Made by a program: the position numbers and the translations under genes. The notes below the pieces were generated by a model that did not search any database, had not been told where the DNA came from, and was given only the letters and a program-made list of their open reading frames with translations. A DNA stretch of 64,000 bases, taken from Procambarus clarkii. Lineage: Eukaryota > Arthropoda > Malacostraca > Decapoda > Cambaridae. The stretch's first letter is position 1. The number at the start of each line of letters is the position of its first letter. Positions 34,113-47,400 of the stretch are shown here, piece after piece. The DNA is taken from contig NC_091172.1 in the NCBI RefSeq assembly GCF_040958095.1, positions 25,603,562-25,667,561 of the forward strand, read 5' to 3'.

Positions 34113-34440
34113 TGAGGTTATCTTGAGATGATTTCGGGGCTTGGTGTTCTCGCGGCCCGGTCGTCGACCAGGCCTCTTGGTTGCTGGACTGGTCAAGTAG
34201 GCTGTTGGACACGGCTGCCTGACATTCACAGCCTGGTTGATCAGGTACTTTTTGGAGGGGCTTGTCAAGTTCTCTTTTGAACACTGAGGGGTCGGCCATT
34301 TATGCCCTTAATTAATATGTAGTAAATCGTGTTGAACCGTCTGGAGCCTGTTCATCCAGGACGTGTTATTCCATACGAGGGCTCTGTCTCATATGGGAGG
34401 AGAGAAGACCTGTAATGCCTGACAGAAAAGCACCAAGCAT
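34113..34440 (-). mobile_element. CR1-like LINE C-terminus and 3' tail
   Basis: The minus strand reads SVFKRELDKPLQKVPDQPGC, the end of a CR1-like ORF2, then a tail GAGGCCTGGTCGACGACCGG ... AGCCCCGAAATCATCTCAAG, ending at 34113. That tail is the same as the SINE family A tail. Upstream to about 34440 the sequence is a diverged part of the same element. Confidence 0.75.
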
Positions 34441-35027
34441 CCAGGGGGGAGAATAAGACCAATGAGTTACCATCTTTATTATACCCATTGGGTTCTGGTT
34501 GTTGTATTACTGAGTAGCATTAAAACGGCTTGATAATTAAATAATAAACTTGGCAGATATTTGGGTGGAAGGGATTGAATTTAAATACATTCTAAGTATG
34601 GGCTAACAGGCTTGCTGCCGTGCTTCCTAATTATTTTGGTAACAAACTGCAAAAGGAATATTGGCTTGAGTAGCTCGTATTTATACCCAACAAAATTTGC
34701 ATATATCTAAGCTATGCTTAAAACTTCAATTCTATTATACTGTAATTTGTTTAATAAAGCTACAATCCTATTTCCAAACTAGTATTTACGGACTGTGCTT
34801 TCTTTGTTCATTGCAGCAATATTCAATCATTTGTCATTTTGAGAAATTTATATGTATGGAACATTTCAATGTTCCATACATATATTGGTGACAAATATTT
34901 GTCATTAATATGTTCACAATCATAAATTCTTTGAACAATTCAAAGATAATTCAGGTTTGGGCAGCAATATTTGCAAATTTGCCCAATCGTATTTGCAAAT
35001 ATGAAAATCAGGAGGGAAGATAAACAT

Positions 35028-35400
35028 GGAAAAAGACTCGCTGTCACTTCAAGACTATCTAAATAGGGGTTTGAAATGGTCAAAAGATTGGCAGCTGCAG
35101 TTTAATGGTGACAAATGTAAGGTTTTGATGTTAGGTAATGATAGTTACAAGATACGAGCTAGATGGTGTTGAGATTGTAAAGTCTGATTGCAAGAGAGAT
35201 TTAAGAGTTATGATTAGTAAGAATTTAAAAACAAAAAATCAATGCATAAATGTTCTTAATAAGGCAAATAGGACACTGGGATTTTTTCCCCCGTTATTTA
35301 TTTCCTCAAAGCGTTGGTAATAAAACAGCTGGTGTTATTCTTCAGCTGTATCTTGATCTTATTAGGCCCCATTTAGATTATGCAGTTCAGTTTTAGTTGC
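35028..35400 (+). mobile_element. CR1-like LINE ORF2 fragment
   Basis: Encodes LNRGLKWSKDWQLQFNGDKC, then KVLMLGNDSY, YELDGVEIVKSDCKRDLRVM and NVLNKANRTLGFF. This is the segment after the YADD block of CR1-like reverse transcriptases. There is at least one frame change near 35130, and both ends are truncated. Confidence 0.8.
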
Positions 35401-37429
35401 CATGTTCCTATGTTCAATAAAACATGCAGTTTTTGCAGTTATTACACTATACACATTATATATAGCTAATTTTATGCACCAGTGCTAACCATGTAAGCTG
35501 TTTTGTGGGCATGATAATCTCATAATCGGTGATCGTTCAGCCTAGCCTCGCATATTTTGCACAAAGTTGAAACGGCATGCATTGAATATACAGTATTATA
35601 TTTTCATATTTTTAATGTCTTATAATTTTTTTCAAGTGCAGTGATGCATTTTGGTGTCAATATTAATATCACAAAATACTGCATGTAGAATACTGTGTTT
35701 TTGTTAGGAGTGCTATAACTCTATGCCTCCAATCTCATTTTTAACCCATAAACCGCGCATATTGGGGATCTGGAATCGAAAATATTCAGATTATGTAAAA
35801 ATAATGTGAAAATGTTAAACAAATCTCCAACTTATTGGCTTCAGCGTCGTGAAACTTTCATCAAAATATTTTTAGAAATTTATTTTAGATGAATTTTTAA
35901 AAAAGAATGTTTTGTTAATAAGAACAGCTCCTATTAACTGGAACTGAAGGATAATGCAGTAATAGAGATGCATGCACCTGTACAACGTGCAAAGAAGAAT
36001 AGTAGCAAGAAGTGTCCACAAAGTGGATATGCAGTTGGTGCCTTTATATCATTGCTGAGTAATACATAATAACAAATAATAATGAGTAACTATATTATTA
36101 TGCTCTATTTTGTTATATATCAAATAAATACACTGTCCAATGTTAATGTTACTTTCGTCAATGTCCCAAAAATATTTTTTTAGGGGAATTTTTTAAGATT
36201 TGTTTTTTCTCCTTTGTATTTATCTGATTTTGTTGTAACCTTCACATCTTGGAGAATGCACATGTTTCCCTAACTATGTGAAGATAGAATGAAATGGGTC
36301 CACAAATAAATCAGTCACAACTTGCAGAACTTGGGACTTTTTTTTTTTTGGCTGATTTTTTTCTCTGGTTTCAAACTATTTTCTTTGTCTCTTTAGGTTG
36401 TTTTGATGATTAGGGACCATATTAGGGCTTTTTCACTTACATGAAGTATACCATAAATATATCCCCTAAATCATTATAATTATCCATATATTGTTTTTTT
36501 TTTCTTGACTTCATTTCAACACATTGACCTACAACTTTCACACATTCGAGTACCAATGCCAAACAATGTTTATTAAAATATACAATTAAATTAACAAATT
36601 AAAACTACCTTTATTCATTGTTGATAACTTCAACTTCAATTATTTCTGAAACTAGAGTTTCAACTTTGAGTGGCTTCTAAAATTCCAGTTTTTGACCGAT
36701 TCTCACTATTTTGGCATTGTGTGCTAAGCTGTCTGTTCTACAATCCTTCAGAATGGATTTTTCATAAACTTTATACATTTGGCTATAATTTTTTGTTCTA
36801 AATTTGCTGCACATTTCAAATGCCTTATTAGTGTTTTTTTACAATAACCTATACAGTACTAATAACCTATGTTCTAATTTGATGAAAATGAAGATCATAT
36901 GCTATTCTGAGAGAATAACAACATTAAATGATCAGTTGGTGATAGTTCATATTTTTTATTTTGAATTGAAAATCTGAAGTTTTCAATATTCAATTTTAAA
37001 ATTTTAATTCTCTTGTTTTTCAAATTACATTGTGACCATTTAGACAAAGTTGGAGCATTTGCCTAGTTGATTATGCAAAAAAATTGGAACGAGTTATGCA
37101 AGTTTTAAAAACTTATTTTAAATTATGTCAAATATATGTATGTACTGTATTGTGTGGTTTAAGGGTTAATGATTATCACAGAGGCACAAAATTACAAGAA
37201 ATAAGTTGGATCCTTGGTAAAGCCATTAATTCTATGGTTTGTTTTAAATTTGAGTTTGCTAGGTTTTTGTTCTCAGGTGTGGCTCTGTTACCTTTTGAAA
37301 ATGCAATATGACGCTGGAGATAGGAAATGAGCTAGATTTGGATTGGGGGGGGGGAAGACTTGTTCGTTTAATAGTTATTATAGGTTGAAATTAAAATTTT
37401 GCTAAGTGGAAATTAGCCCATAGGGCATG

Positions 37430-37900
37430 GGAAATGCATCTTGGAGGCATCTCCAGGCTGTATTTTCGGTTGCCACATTAATGGAGCGCCGCCCTGCTCC
37501 TTATTGTCCGAATTGCGTTGTCCCTCTTACATTTGTGCATATCCTTGTTGAATGACCTGACTTCCAGGACGAGCGTGTCTTGCTTTCCGATCATCCCCCG
37601 CAGTCACTTGTCCCTCGATAGAATTATAGGTGAATCGGATACTTTTGATATTGTTCGCCTTATGGGTTTTTGTTCTCGTATTGGCATTCTTGGTGATATT
37701 TAGCGCCCTCTGATTATTTCGTACTTTAATGGTGCTACATAGCCTTCCCGGTTTGGTGCCTTCTTTTGATAATTACCTTACCTTCGGTTGCCACAAATCC
37801 CTCACTGCAGCAAATTGCTGTTGTTCCTATGTAGAGTAGTTCGTTAAATCAAAGATGTACGGTATCTTCGAATAGGATATTTGGCCATTTTGCCTGTTTA
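37430..37900 (+). mobile_element. LINE C-terminal zinc-knuckle fragment
   Basis: One plus frame (about 37470-37590) reads ATLMERRPAPYCPNCVVPLT, FVHILVE and then, after a stop in place of the expected Cys, PDFQDERV. This CPxC...H...VECP arrangement is the end of Jockey/I-type ORF2. The copy is dead. Confidence 0.7.
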
Positions 37901-38220
37901 TCCAACCAAGTTTGTAATCAAACATGTCCTGATGTAGGGAAAACTACAGTACAGTACTTTGGTTGCAAGTTACGTTTTGCAATGCTATACCTTTTATTGC
38001 ATTTTTTCCAATGATTGATCTGTTTTTATTTCTTGAATTGAAGTAAAATTACTAACTGTACAACAACAATCAAGATGATTTGGTAATTTATGAATACTGT
38101 ACAAAAAAATCTACAAAGCAGCTGCTTCGCTTACATAATTTGTCATCTTAACCAAAAATTTACTTTTTTCATTACAGTCCCTAAGTCCGTTTGATCGGTG
38201 CCTTAATCCACGGTTTCAAG

Positions 38221-38450
38221 ATGGTTAGGGTGGACAAATCAACATGGAAGGCTAATTACTTCACCAAGATTACTCAGCTTTTTGATGATTACAACCGTTG
38301 CTTCATTGTTGGAGCTGACAATGTGGGCTCAAAGCAGATGCAAGAGATCCGAATGGCTTTGCGTGGCTGCGCTGTTGTTCTCATGGGGAAGAACACCATG
38401 ATGCGCAAAGCTATTCGAGGTCACCTTGAGACCATTCCAAATCTGGAGAG
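38221..38450 (+). CDS. RpLP0: RpLP0 coding exon a (residues 1-77)
   Basis: [16 protein letters not shown] to NLER, ending in phase 2 inside the Arg codon AG|G. The donor reads GAGAG|GCAAGT, a GC-type donor. No GT donor nearby keeps the frame with the next exon. Confidence 0.96.
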
Positions 38451-41400
38451 GCAAGTTTAAATTATAAATGGTTTAGATTTATATTTACAGTAACCTACTA
38501 TATATGCTGACATTTTGAATATAATTAATTTCATGTGCACTAGAAATGTTCACCTAGTTTCTTGTTGTATGTTTAGAGCTTTAATAGCTACTTCACTACA
38601 TAAATGGCTGTGTATATATGTATGTATAAGTCTTATTAACATTGAAATGCCATTACAGGTATTGAAGTTAATTTAATATATTAAAGAAAAATCTGAATAA
38701 AGTGGGTGTACAGTTATTTTGAAAGTTACGGTTATAAACGGTAATTTCCTGAAGACCTTACTGTTTATATGGTAAATTATAGAAATTAAAGTTTGACTTA
38801 CAACTCGGTTCACTTTTAAAGCTTCATGGGCTATAGACACTATACAACCACATCTTACAACATGAAAGGATAGACATATGACCACAAACCCACTGCCAGA
38901 GGAACAAAACTGTTATAATTAATATATTAATTAGATTAAAGAGTAAGATCTGGTAAGATGACTTAAGGTATGGCAACTCCTATGGTGATCAGTAAACTAG
39001 AGGAAATGATACTTGTGCTTAGTCCACCTCATGAATCATGGCGACCACCCGGGAACATCTTGGTAATAACCACTCCTGCCGGCAAATGTTTAATTTGAGA
39101 GGTGCACAACTGTTATAAACACTTGATTTAATCACTGAATTAGGAATATTGAATGGACTATTACTTAAAATAATAATGGGGTTTATATATGCCTATAACT
39201 AGCCTAGCAACTCCCTACCTCCAACTATCTGTATACAGGCCCATATATATACAGTGGAAAACAAAGATGCATGGCATAGGTCAGATCAAGGCTGGTAGAT
39301 ATGGACTGCTAACTGCCAAAACTTCAAGGGCCTAGAATAGGTCATCTTATGTTGTCTGCCAGAGGAGTTGAAGAATGGCGCACAGCCCGCCCTCCCTCTC
39401 TCGTCCAGTATTTGTGGATCAATGTAAAGGCTTATTATTTAATCAGGAGTGACATTTAAATTATTACTGACCGTAAGGTCAATTTTTTATTAATTTGATA
39501 AACTTTCCAAGTATTAACTCATTTCTTCTACGTACTTTGAATTAATAATGAAAACTAACAAGATGATAAATTTAGCAGCTTGATCATCTCATTAAAGAAA
39601 GATGTTAAGTTATTATTTCTGCACAGGATGATTCCTCATAGTTTATTATTAAATGTAATTTCTATTTATGATTATATGTGGAGAAATATTTCCGATAATC
39701 TCTGCATTGCTTCAAATTTTCTCATTGATATATCATGCCATTGTGAATTCTTTGTTCTGAAGGAGTGTATGGTGGAGAACACTGTTAACTCACAGGCCAA
39801 GGTGTAGGTGGTTTATATGTAAAAATATGGTTGTGGCACCAGTTGGAGCATTCACTCCCCCATAGGGTTTGGTAGTTCTGGTTTGAATAGCTTTGTCTTA
39901 TCTGGCCGAGTGCATTAAAGCAAGCATCTAAGTCACTTAAATACTGGTTGAAATCCCCGCATTGCTCTAAATTATTTTCTCATTCAAACTGATGTTGAGG
40001 ATTTGTGAAACTTCATTTTTGGTAGAAAAATTAATGTCAAAATTTATTGTTTTTCATTATTTTTTAGGTTGTCTTAAAATTTTGATAAAATTTGTAATAA
40101 CATACACCAAACTGCAAGTTTTACACTTTGTTTTGAGAATATTCTGAGTTTTTTTGTAACAAAACTATTTTATTAGGAAACATAATTTAATATTTCCCTT
40201 TTAAAGACTGTACTGTATTATGTATTGGAAATATTAACACATTCTTACCTGGCAGGCTGCTTCCTCATATTGTGAACAATGTGGGATTCGTGTTCACCAA
40301 TGAAGACCTTGCTGAGGTGCGTGACAAGCTGTTGGCCAACAAGAAGAAGGCTCCTGCTCGTGCTGGAGCTATTGCTCCATGTCAAGTAACACTTCCTGCT
40401 CAGAACACTGGGCTTGGTCCTGAGAAGACTAGTTTCTTCCAGGCTCTGCAGATCCCCACCAAGATTTCCAGGGGTACTATTGAAATTGTTGTAAGTATTT
40501 GTAAAAATCAAATTTTAGATGTAAGCAACATTGTTGAAAAGCCTTATCCTAAGTTAATTAAGGTATGGCAAACATGTCCAAACATCTGTGCTTACTGTGA
40601 TGCAGCAGGCTTTCAACTGTCCATCTGATCTTTATTGCTCAAAAGAAGTTGGTGGCTGGCTGTCAAATGTACCGAACGTGTTAAGCCTACCCCTGTTCTC
40701 CGGGATTGTACCTGGAGGGGGTTCTGGGAGTTTTCTATTCCCTAAGCTTTGCCTGGGGCCAGGCTTGATTTCAGAGCTTGGTCCAACAGGCAGTTGCTTG
40801 CAGTGGCCCCACATCCACTACAGTCTATTTGGTCAGACACTAACTGAAGCGAGTAGCATGACAACATTGCCCTCCTCTCCCCTTACTCTCACTCCCATTC
40901 CTGCCTTCTTCGTCACTGAATTATTTTGCACTGCCATTGATATGTGATCCGAATCAAGATGTGCTATCATTCTTTAGGCAATCATGACAAAGTATGGTGG
41001 GTTGCTCTGTACTAAAGAGTGTCTTAATTTGTTTTAATGAGTGAAATGAGTCGTTTCCTTTAGTAATAGTACAGAACAGTGGAACTTCGGTTTTAGACTG
41101 CCCTGGATTTAGAGTTTTTCGGTATACGAAGTCAATTTCCTCATAAAATTTGACTCGGTTTACCTCGGTAGACGAGTTTGTTGATACATGTATGGGACAT
41201 TGAGCACGTGGGTTCTGCTGGGCGCGGGGCGAGGCACGCTCGGTTTACCAGTGTATCCAGTCTAGCTTGAATTCTTTGTGAAGAATTTCATTGTTTTTGT
41301 TTTTTTGGTTTCTGAACATAAAAGTTCTTATGTATCACGCCATGGGTCGCAAGAAAGTCGGTTGTTATCTAAGAAAATAGTCAAGGATGACGATAGGGGA

Positions 41401-44400
41401 TGTGATTGTCGCTACAGACAAGTATTAAAACGTAGGGAAAAACAAAGTGTCTATAGACAGATTCTTATTAAGATGAGCAAGCAGTGAGCCACAACTAGGT
41501 CCTAGTGGTATGCCTGTAAAACATAGGTGAGAGAGAGTACGCCAGAAATATCATTGGCTGATGTTATAATGGTTATATAAAGGGACTTCCCTTCCAAACA
41601 TTAACACCTCCCCCCCCCTCCCTCCTCATCGGTCTTATATACACCAACGAGAGTCCTCAATAAAGGTAAGGTATTGAACAAATATTCTGTATAAAATCTA
41701 TTTTTAAGTTACAATTTTTGGGTGTGGAATGGATGAATTAAATTTACATTATTTCTTGGCGGAAAATTTGTTTCGGTTTGCAAACCGTCTCCTGGAACGA
41801 ATTAAATTCTTAAACCAAGGGTCCACTGTACAGTATTATTATTTATTAAAGCTGCATAAACATAAACAAATCCACAAGGGCTGTGATGAGGATTCGAACT
41901 TAGGTCCAGGATGATCACAGACGCGCCTTAGTCTCATTGTGCCACGACATGGTAAAATTGCAACCCGAAGTGCTACTGCTCTCGCATGGATCCTGCAGCC
42001 TCTCCTAGACACAAACTGGGGTTTTACACAATTCCCCCCATGCAATAAATTGTAAACCGGGGGTTTGTGTAAAACCCTGGTTTGTCTCGGAGAGGCTGCG
42101 GGATCCGTGTGAGAGCAGTAGCACTCCCGATTGTAATTCATTTACCATGTCATGGCGCAATGAGACTAAGGCGCTTCTACGATCATCCTGGACATAAGTT
42201 CAAACCCTCATCACGGCCCTTATGGATTTGTTCATTTGATGTATCACGCTATTGTGATTTCTGTGTATAAATAAAATTTTCAATTAATTGGCACTGATTA
42301 GTCCCATATAAGTTGAAGCATCCATATCAAAGTCAGCAAGTGAGTTATGTGCTCCTCTTGTGTTAATGATATGGTAGATAAATGCTTCATAAAGCTGTCT
42401 GTGGTGCCTGCTGTTTTAGCAGTCTTGCAGTTGATGCTTTTGTAGCTAGTTCCCATGAGTTGGCACCTTGGTTCCTCTAAGGTGTCTTAGTTCGGGGACG
42501 TACAAATGTAGGCATGCATGATGCTAGTTACTTGGGTTAAGAAAGTAGATTTTTTCCTTGGTACCCTTTATATACCAAGTTCACAAGTTGAGCCTGGCCT
42601 CGGGGAGTAGAACAACTCTCGGAACCCCATCAAGAAGGTATCAAGCAGGTAAGCAATACTGCAGCCCATAGCTATGCAAGTAATTTATTTACATAATACA
42701 CATTTTTGTTGATTTGTATAGATTGAGCTTCACATAAACCTACAAATTTAGCATACTTTTCACTATTGCAAACAGGGCACCTGACAGCTGGGTGGACAGT
42801 GCTTCGGATTCGTAGTCCTGAGGTTCCGGGTTCGATCCCTGGTGGAGGTGGAGACAAATGGCAAAATGTTTTTCACCCTGATGCCCCTGTTACCTAGCAG
42901 TAAATAGGTACTGGTACCTGGGAGTTACAGCTGCTATGGGCTGCTTCCTGGGGGGGTGGGGGTGTAACAAAAAGGAGGCCTGGTAGAGGACCGGGCCGCA
43001 GGGACGCTAAGCCCCGAAATCATCTCAAGATAACCTCAAGATATGTTCAAGTAATTTTGAAAAATTAAGCTGTTTTGACTAGCTGGGGGCACTACGACTA
43101 GTCATGTGGGACTTATCATTGTGTCCCCCATTATTTAATGGGGGGACACTTAACTGGAGGCTTGAGGAAGCAGATGTGAGCCCCATGTACCCATAGGAGT
43201 TTTTAAATTTTCCCAACAGATAATTGGCGAGATCCCCAGCTGTGTTGAGCAGATAAGAACCAAGTTTTTGAGAGATTGTTTACAGGTAGTACTTCTGAAC
43301 AGGCTGTGTTTAGTGTACTTAAATATTATTTAACATTTGCATTTTAAGGGGTAAGACTTCTTATTTTGTGTGAATTACCCACTGCAGCCACTAGCCGAGC
43401 AATAAATCAAAATTTTGTTCCCGGTAATCGTTCACTGTTAACTTTCGCTTGGCGACTACTCGGCATTGAGTCGTTCATTTAATAGAGGGAAGTCCAGTAA
43501 CGACTCGGCATTGAGTCGTCCATTAAAAACTGTGCCCAGCATTCACACTTTGCTGTGGGAAGGGTGTGCCGTGGTTTTTGGACCTTATATGCCTTATATA
43601 TAAAGTTGAAAAGAGTACTGTATACACATTTTATTGTGCTTTATTAGCGCTCACGGAGGTAACACGATGTCACTTTCTTTGTTTGCTGTGGGTGGTATGC
43701 TGGGCTTTTGGAGTTTATATGCATTTAGTCTTGTAGAGAATTCAATTGCGAACACATTGATACCAAAATTAAAGACCTATGACGAGAATTGAGGTGACCA
43801 AAGTGAAAAGGGTGTACACATTTCATTGCTCTTGCGCGCTCCCGGGTAACTCACTCTCACTTTGTTGCGGATGGTACGCCAGGCTTTTGGTCTTTATATA
43901 CCTTTAGTCCTGTAGAGAATTCTATTGCGAACACAATAATACCAAATTGGAAAACCTTGGACGAGAATTGAGGTAACAGTTGAAAAGAGTATATACTTTT
44001 CAGAATTACCGCGCACTCCCGCGGAATGCCCAAACCTACCTGGGATAATGCAGCACTCGCGCGCCCAGAGCATCAAAGTGTTACGGAACCAATTTATATT
44101 AGATCATTGGGTTTGGTTTCAAATTGTATGGATGTTACTATTTTAGAGTATATACAAAACTAAAATGGAAAACCATACCAGGTATACAAGGTGCTGTTGA
44201 ATTTTTAAATACTGTGTTCATAAATCTGCATGGTGAGGAATTTTTTTGTGGATACAGTATTTGCAAAGTGAAATGTACGTGCAGCTTTTCCAGAACCACC
44301 AACTGAATGCAGTGCATTGTGTGTGCAAGTTGTAAATTTATGCTAAATTTGTTTGCAAACCTATTTATAAGACTGTACATAAATTTTAGCTCTTTCCAGC

Positions 44401-47400
44401 CTCACCATATGTGATGTGAAGAGGCAGGGGCCAGATTCACAGAAGCATTTATGCAAGCACTTACGAACCTGTACAACTTTTCTCAATCTTTGGCGGCTTT
44501 GTTTACAATTATTAAACAGTTAATGAGCTCCGAAGCACCAGGAGGCTGTTTATAACAATAACAGTTGAATGGGAAGCTTTCATGCTTGTAAACTGTTTAA
44601 TAAACGTAACCAAATCCGTCAAAGATTGAGGAAAGATGTTCACGTTCGTAAGTGCTTTTGTGAATCTGGCCCCTGGCCCCTGAAGTCCAGCCTCTCAAAA
44701 TATTTTGAGCTCACCAAGTGGCTCGTGAGCTACTAAGTTATGTGAAAAGTTTGCAATCACCTTGTTTTATGAGTTAATGGTTAAGAAGTATAAATTCTAA
44801 CCCAAAAAATATGTACAGTATCCATTCATACACTAAGGTTTGTATGAAAACAAGTTACCTTAATACCTTTCACCTTTCAGAATGATATTCAGCTGATGAA
44901 GGAAGGAGACAAGGTGGGTGCCAGTGAGGCCACTCTTCTCAACATGTTGAATGTGTCTCCCTTCACCTATGGTCTGATTGTGGAGCAGGTGTATGACCAA
45001 GGCACTGTCTTCTCTCCAAAAGTGTTGGATATCACTGATGAAGATCTTAACAAGACATTCCAGGAGGTAAGATTTGACATACATGATTGAGCAGCCCAAC
45101 TTGAGCATTCCCAACCTCTTTGAACTGCCGTATTAAAAGTGCCCGAGGTGGAGAGGGAACCAACTATATTGGTGCTGGTAGAGCAAATAAGGTGCATTTA
45201 AATTGATGAAAATAATGCCATTGTAAATTTAAGTTTGTGATGCAAGTGGTGGTGATGTACTAGTGATTTTGTTGGAAACATTAGTGTTTGTGATAGTATG
45301 AATGAGCCAGTTTGTTGACATGGAATGTGTGGGGAATTATCACATCTTTTACTAGGTATATATATATGTTTGGAACAATGCAGCAGTCCCACGTCTGTTA
45401 TGTTGCCTGGTAATTTATTCCATTAATTAACTAATTTGCCCATGTCTTTCCTGAATCTAAACTAATCCAATTATATAGTGTGTGTGCTCTTTTGGTGATA
45501 TTTAAAAAAGATCTTTGAATCCTTGATCAGCCTTTTATCCATGTATATATTGGAATCTTGTCAACCCTTAATCTTGGTCTCTTGGAGAATGTGAATTAAC
45601 TTTTCAAAAACTTTTCTAAGGGAGGTTTTTAATTCCTGAGCAGTTACAAGGTCAAGATAAATCTAAATAATAATTGATATCGTATTGCTAATACTTCTAG
45701 AGAGAAATCTTGTTACTCTATTTCATTCCTTAGTTATGTGTGGAGTTTGACTTGAAGATCCCTACTAATCATATAAATACTTCATCTTCCAGCTGTCACT
45801 TGTCATTTGCCACCACTGAACCCACTCTCAAGCCATCAGCTTTACCTAGCACAGTCAAACTACAACACATGAATATTTTTTATATTTATGATGAGTTCCT
45901 CTGATTGCTACACTAAATTGTTTACTAAATATTTATTTTTTCCTCTTTACTGACTTTTTTGTAAATCATAATGCAGCACTACTCATTATACTCTTGTACT
46001 CCTTTTACTCAACTTTACAATCTCCCATAATCATTGCCCCCTGCTGTTCCTATTACAACATTGTTCATAGCCTGAGACATGTAGACCGTTGCTTCCAATG
46101 ATAGATTTCTGTCCAAACATAGTTGTGTATGATCATTTCATTCATGTATACAATGAATTATTAAGTAGCAGATAAAAGCAATTTTGTAATACATCTGTAA
46201 ATTTTATCTGCAGGGTCTGAGTAGGGTAGCTGCTTTGTCACTTTCCATTGGCTATCCAACAATTGTGTCTGTGCCACACTCCTTTGTGAATGGCTTCAGG
46301 CGTCTGCTGGCACTAGCAGCTGTCACCAACATCACTTTCAAGGAAGCAGAAACTGTGAAGGAGTTCTTGGCAGTAAGTTTACATAAGTTTTTCATTTTGT
46401 GCAAATTAATGCTAGACATTAAAATAACTGAAAGAAAGAATGCTATATTTTTTATTTTACTCAAGATTTATAATGGAAATATGAAGTGTGATTGTTTTTC
46501 CATATTTTAAATTTAATATGAAACAAAAAAAATCAGTAGTGGACATCATAGATTGTCATGGATGGTATTTATAAAGTTCTGTTAAGTGCTGTGAAAAGTT
46601 TATATGTAGGAAGTAGTGAATATTTAATGAAGTAATGAGTTAAACTTGGTTATGATATTTATGTAGGAGTACCAAAAGGAATGAAAAATTACTCCTATAT
46701 TCAATCTGCTCATTCTTGAGATGTCACACTGGACAATATGGTGTTCTAAAACCCCTAAACCTAATCTAACCTAAGTGGTCAACCCACACATACAAAACGT
46801 GAATGGGGAACTATATGGAAATAGTGCCGAGCTATTCCCTGGAAACACAGAAACCGTGTCTATTTTCCGCTTGTTACAACTTGGCGTAACGTGTTTATGA
46901 CGTATTAGAACGTTGTTACAACTTGCTATATTGGTTGTTATAACTGGTTAGGAAGTGTTAAAACTTGATCGAACGTTGTACCAACGTCGTAGTTTCGGTG
47001 TGTTTGGCGGGTTTTGACTGTAGCACTTCCTGCTATCCCATAAGATGGGATAGCAGGAAGGAATGGTGCCCAACCACTTGGACAGTTAGAGCTTGAACGC
47101 CGACCTGCATGAAGCGAGACGGTCACTACCGTCCAACTCAAATAATTGGACATTCAAAATGTGATTGAATCATTGAAGGGTAATAGCACCCTTATTTAGA
47201 AAGGAATAAACTGCACGATTGTAAAGAATACCTAGGAGTGGATTAAAGTGAATTTAGGGTAGGAAAGGCAGACAGGGAAGATGAGTGGATGTAGCAAGTG
47301 TGAGGATGCAGGGATTGTGTAAATAACACATGGGACAAGACTGGGTTGAAGCCATTTGTAAAGGGATTTTTTTTCTTGGGGCCCACCCCCCACCCCAAGT

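Larger units (their letters stand above)
33606..38177 (+). other. Candidate RpLP0 intron 1 (4.6 kb)
   Basis: Mostly AT-rich unique sequence with three LINE fragments (34113-34440 minus, 35028-35400 plus, 37430-37900 plus) and a 15-bp perfect hairpin (34850-34864 with 34869-34883). It ends TTTTTTCATTACAG. No convincing exon or snoRNA seen. Confidence 0.5.
40491..44880 (+). other. RpLP0 intron 3, repeat-rich
   Basis: A 4.4-kb intron that holds a LINE 3' tail, a Tigger-like MITE, an inverted SINE pair, a family B SINE, tandem 180-200-bp repeats and a palindromic MITE. It ends TTCACCTTTCAG. Confidence 0.9.
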
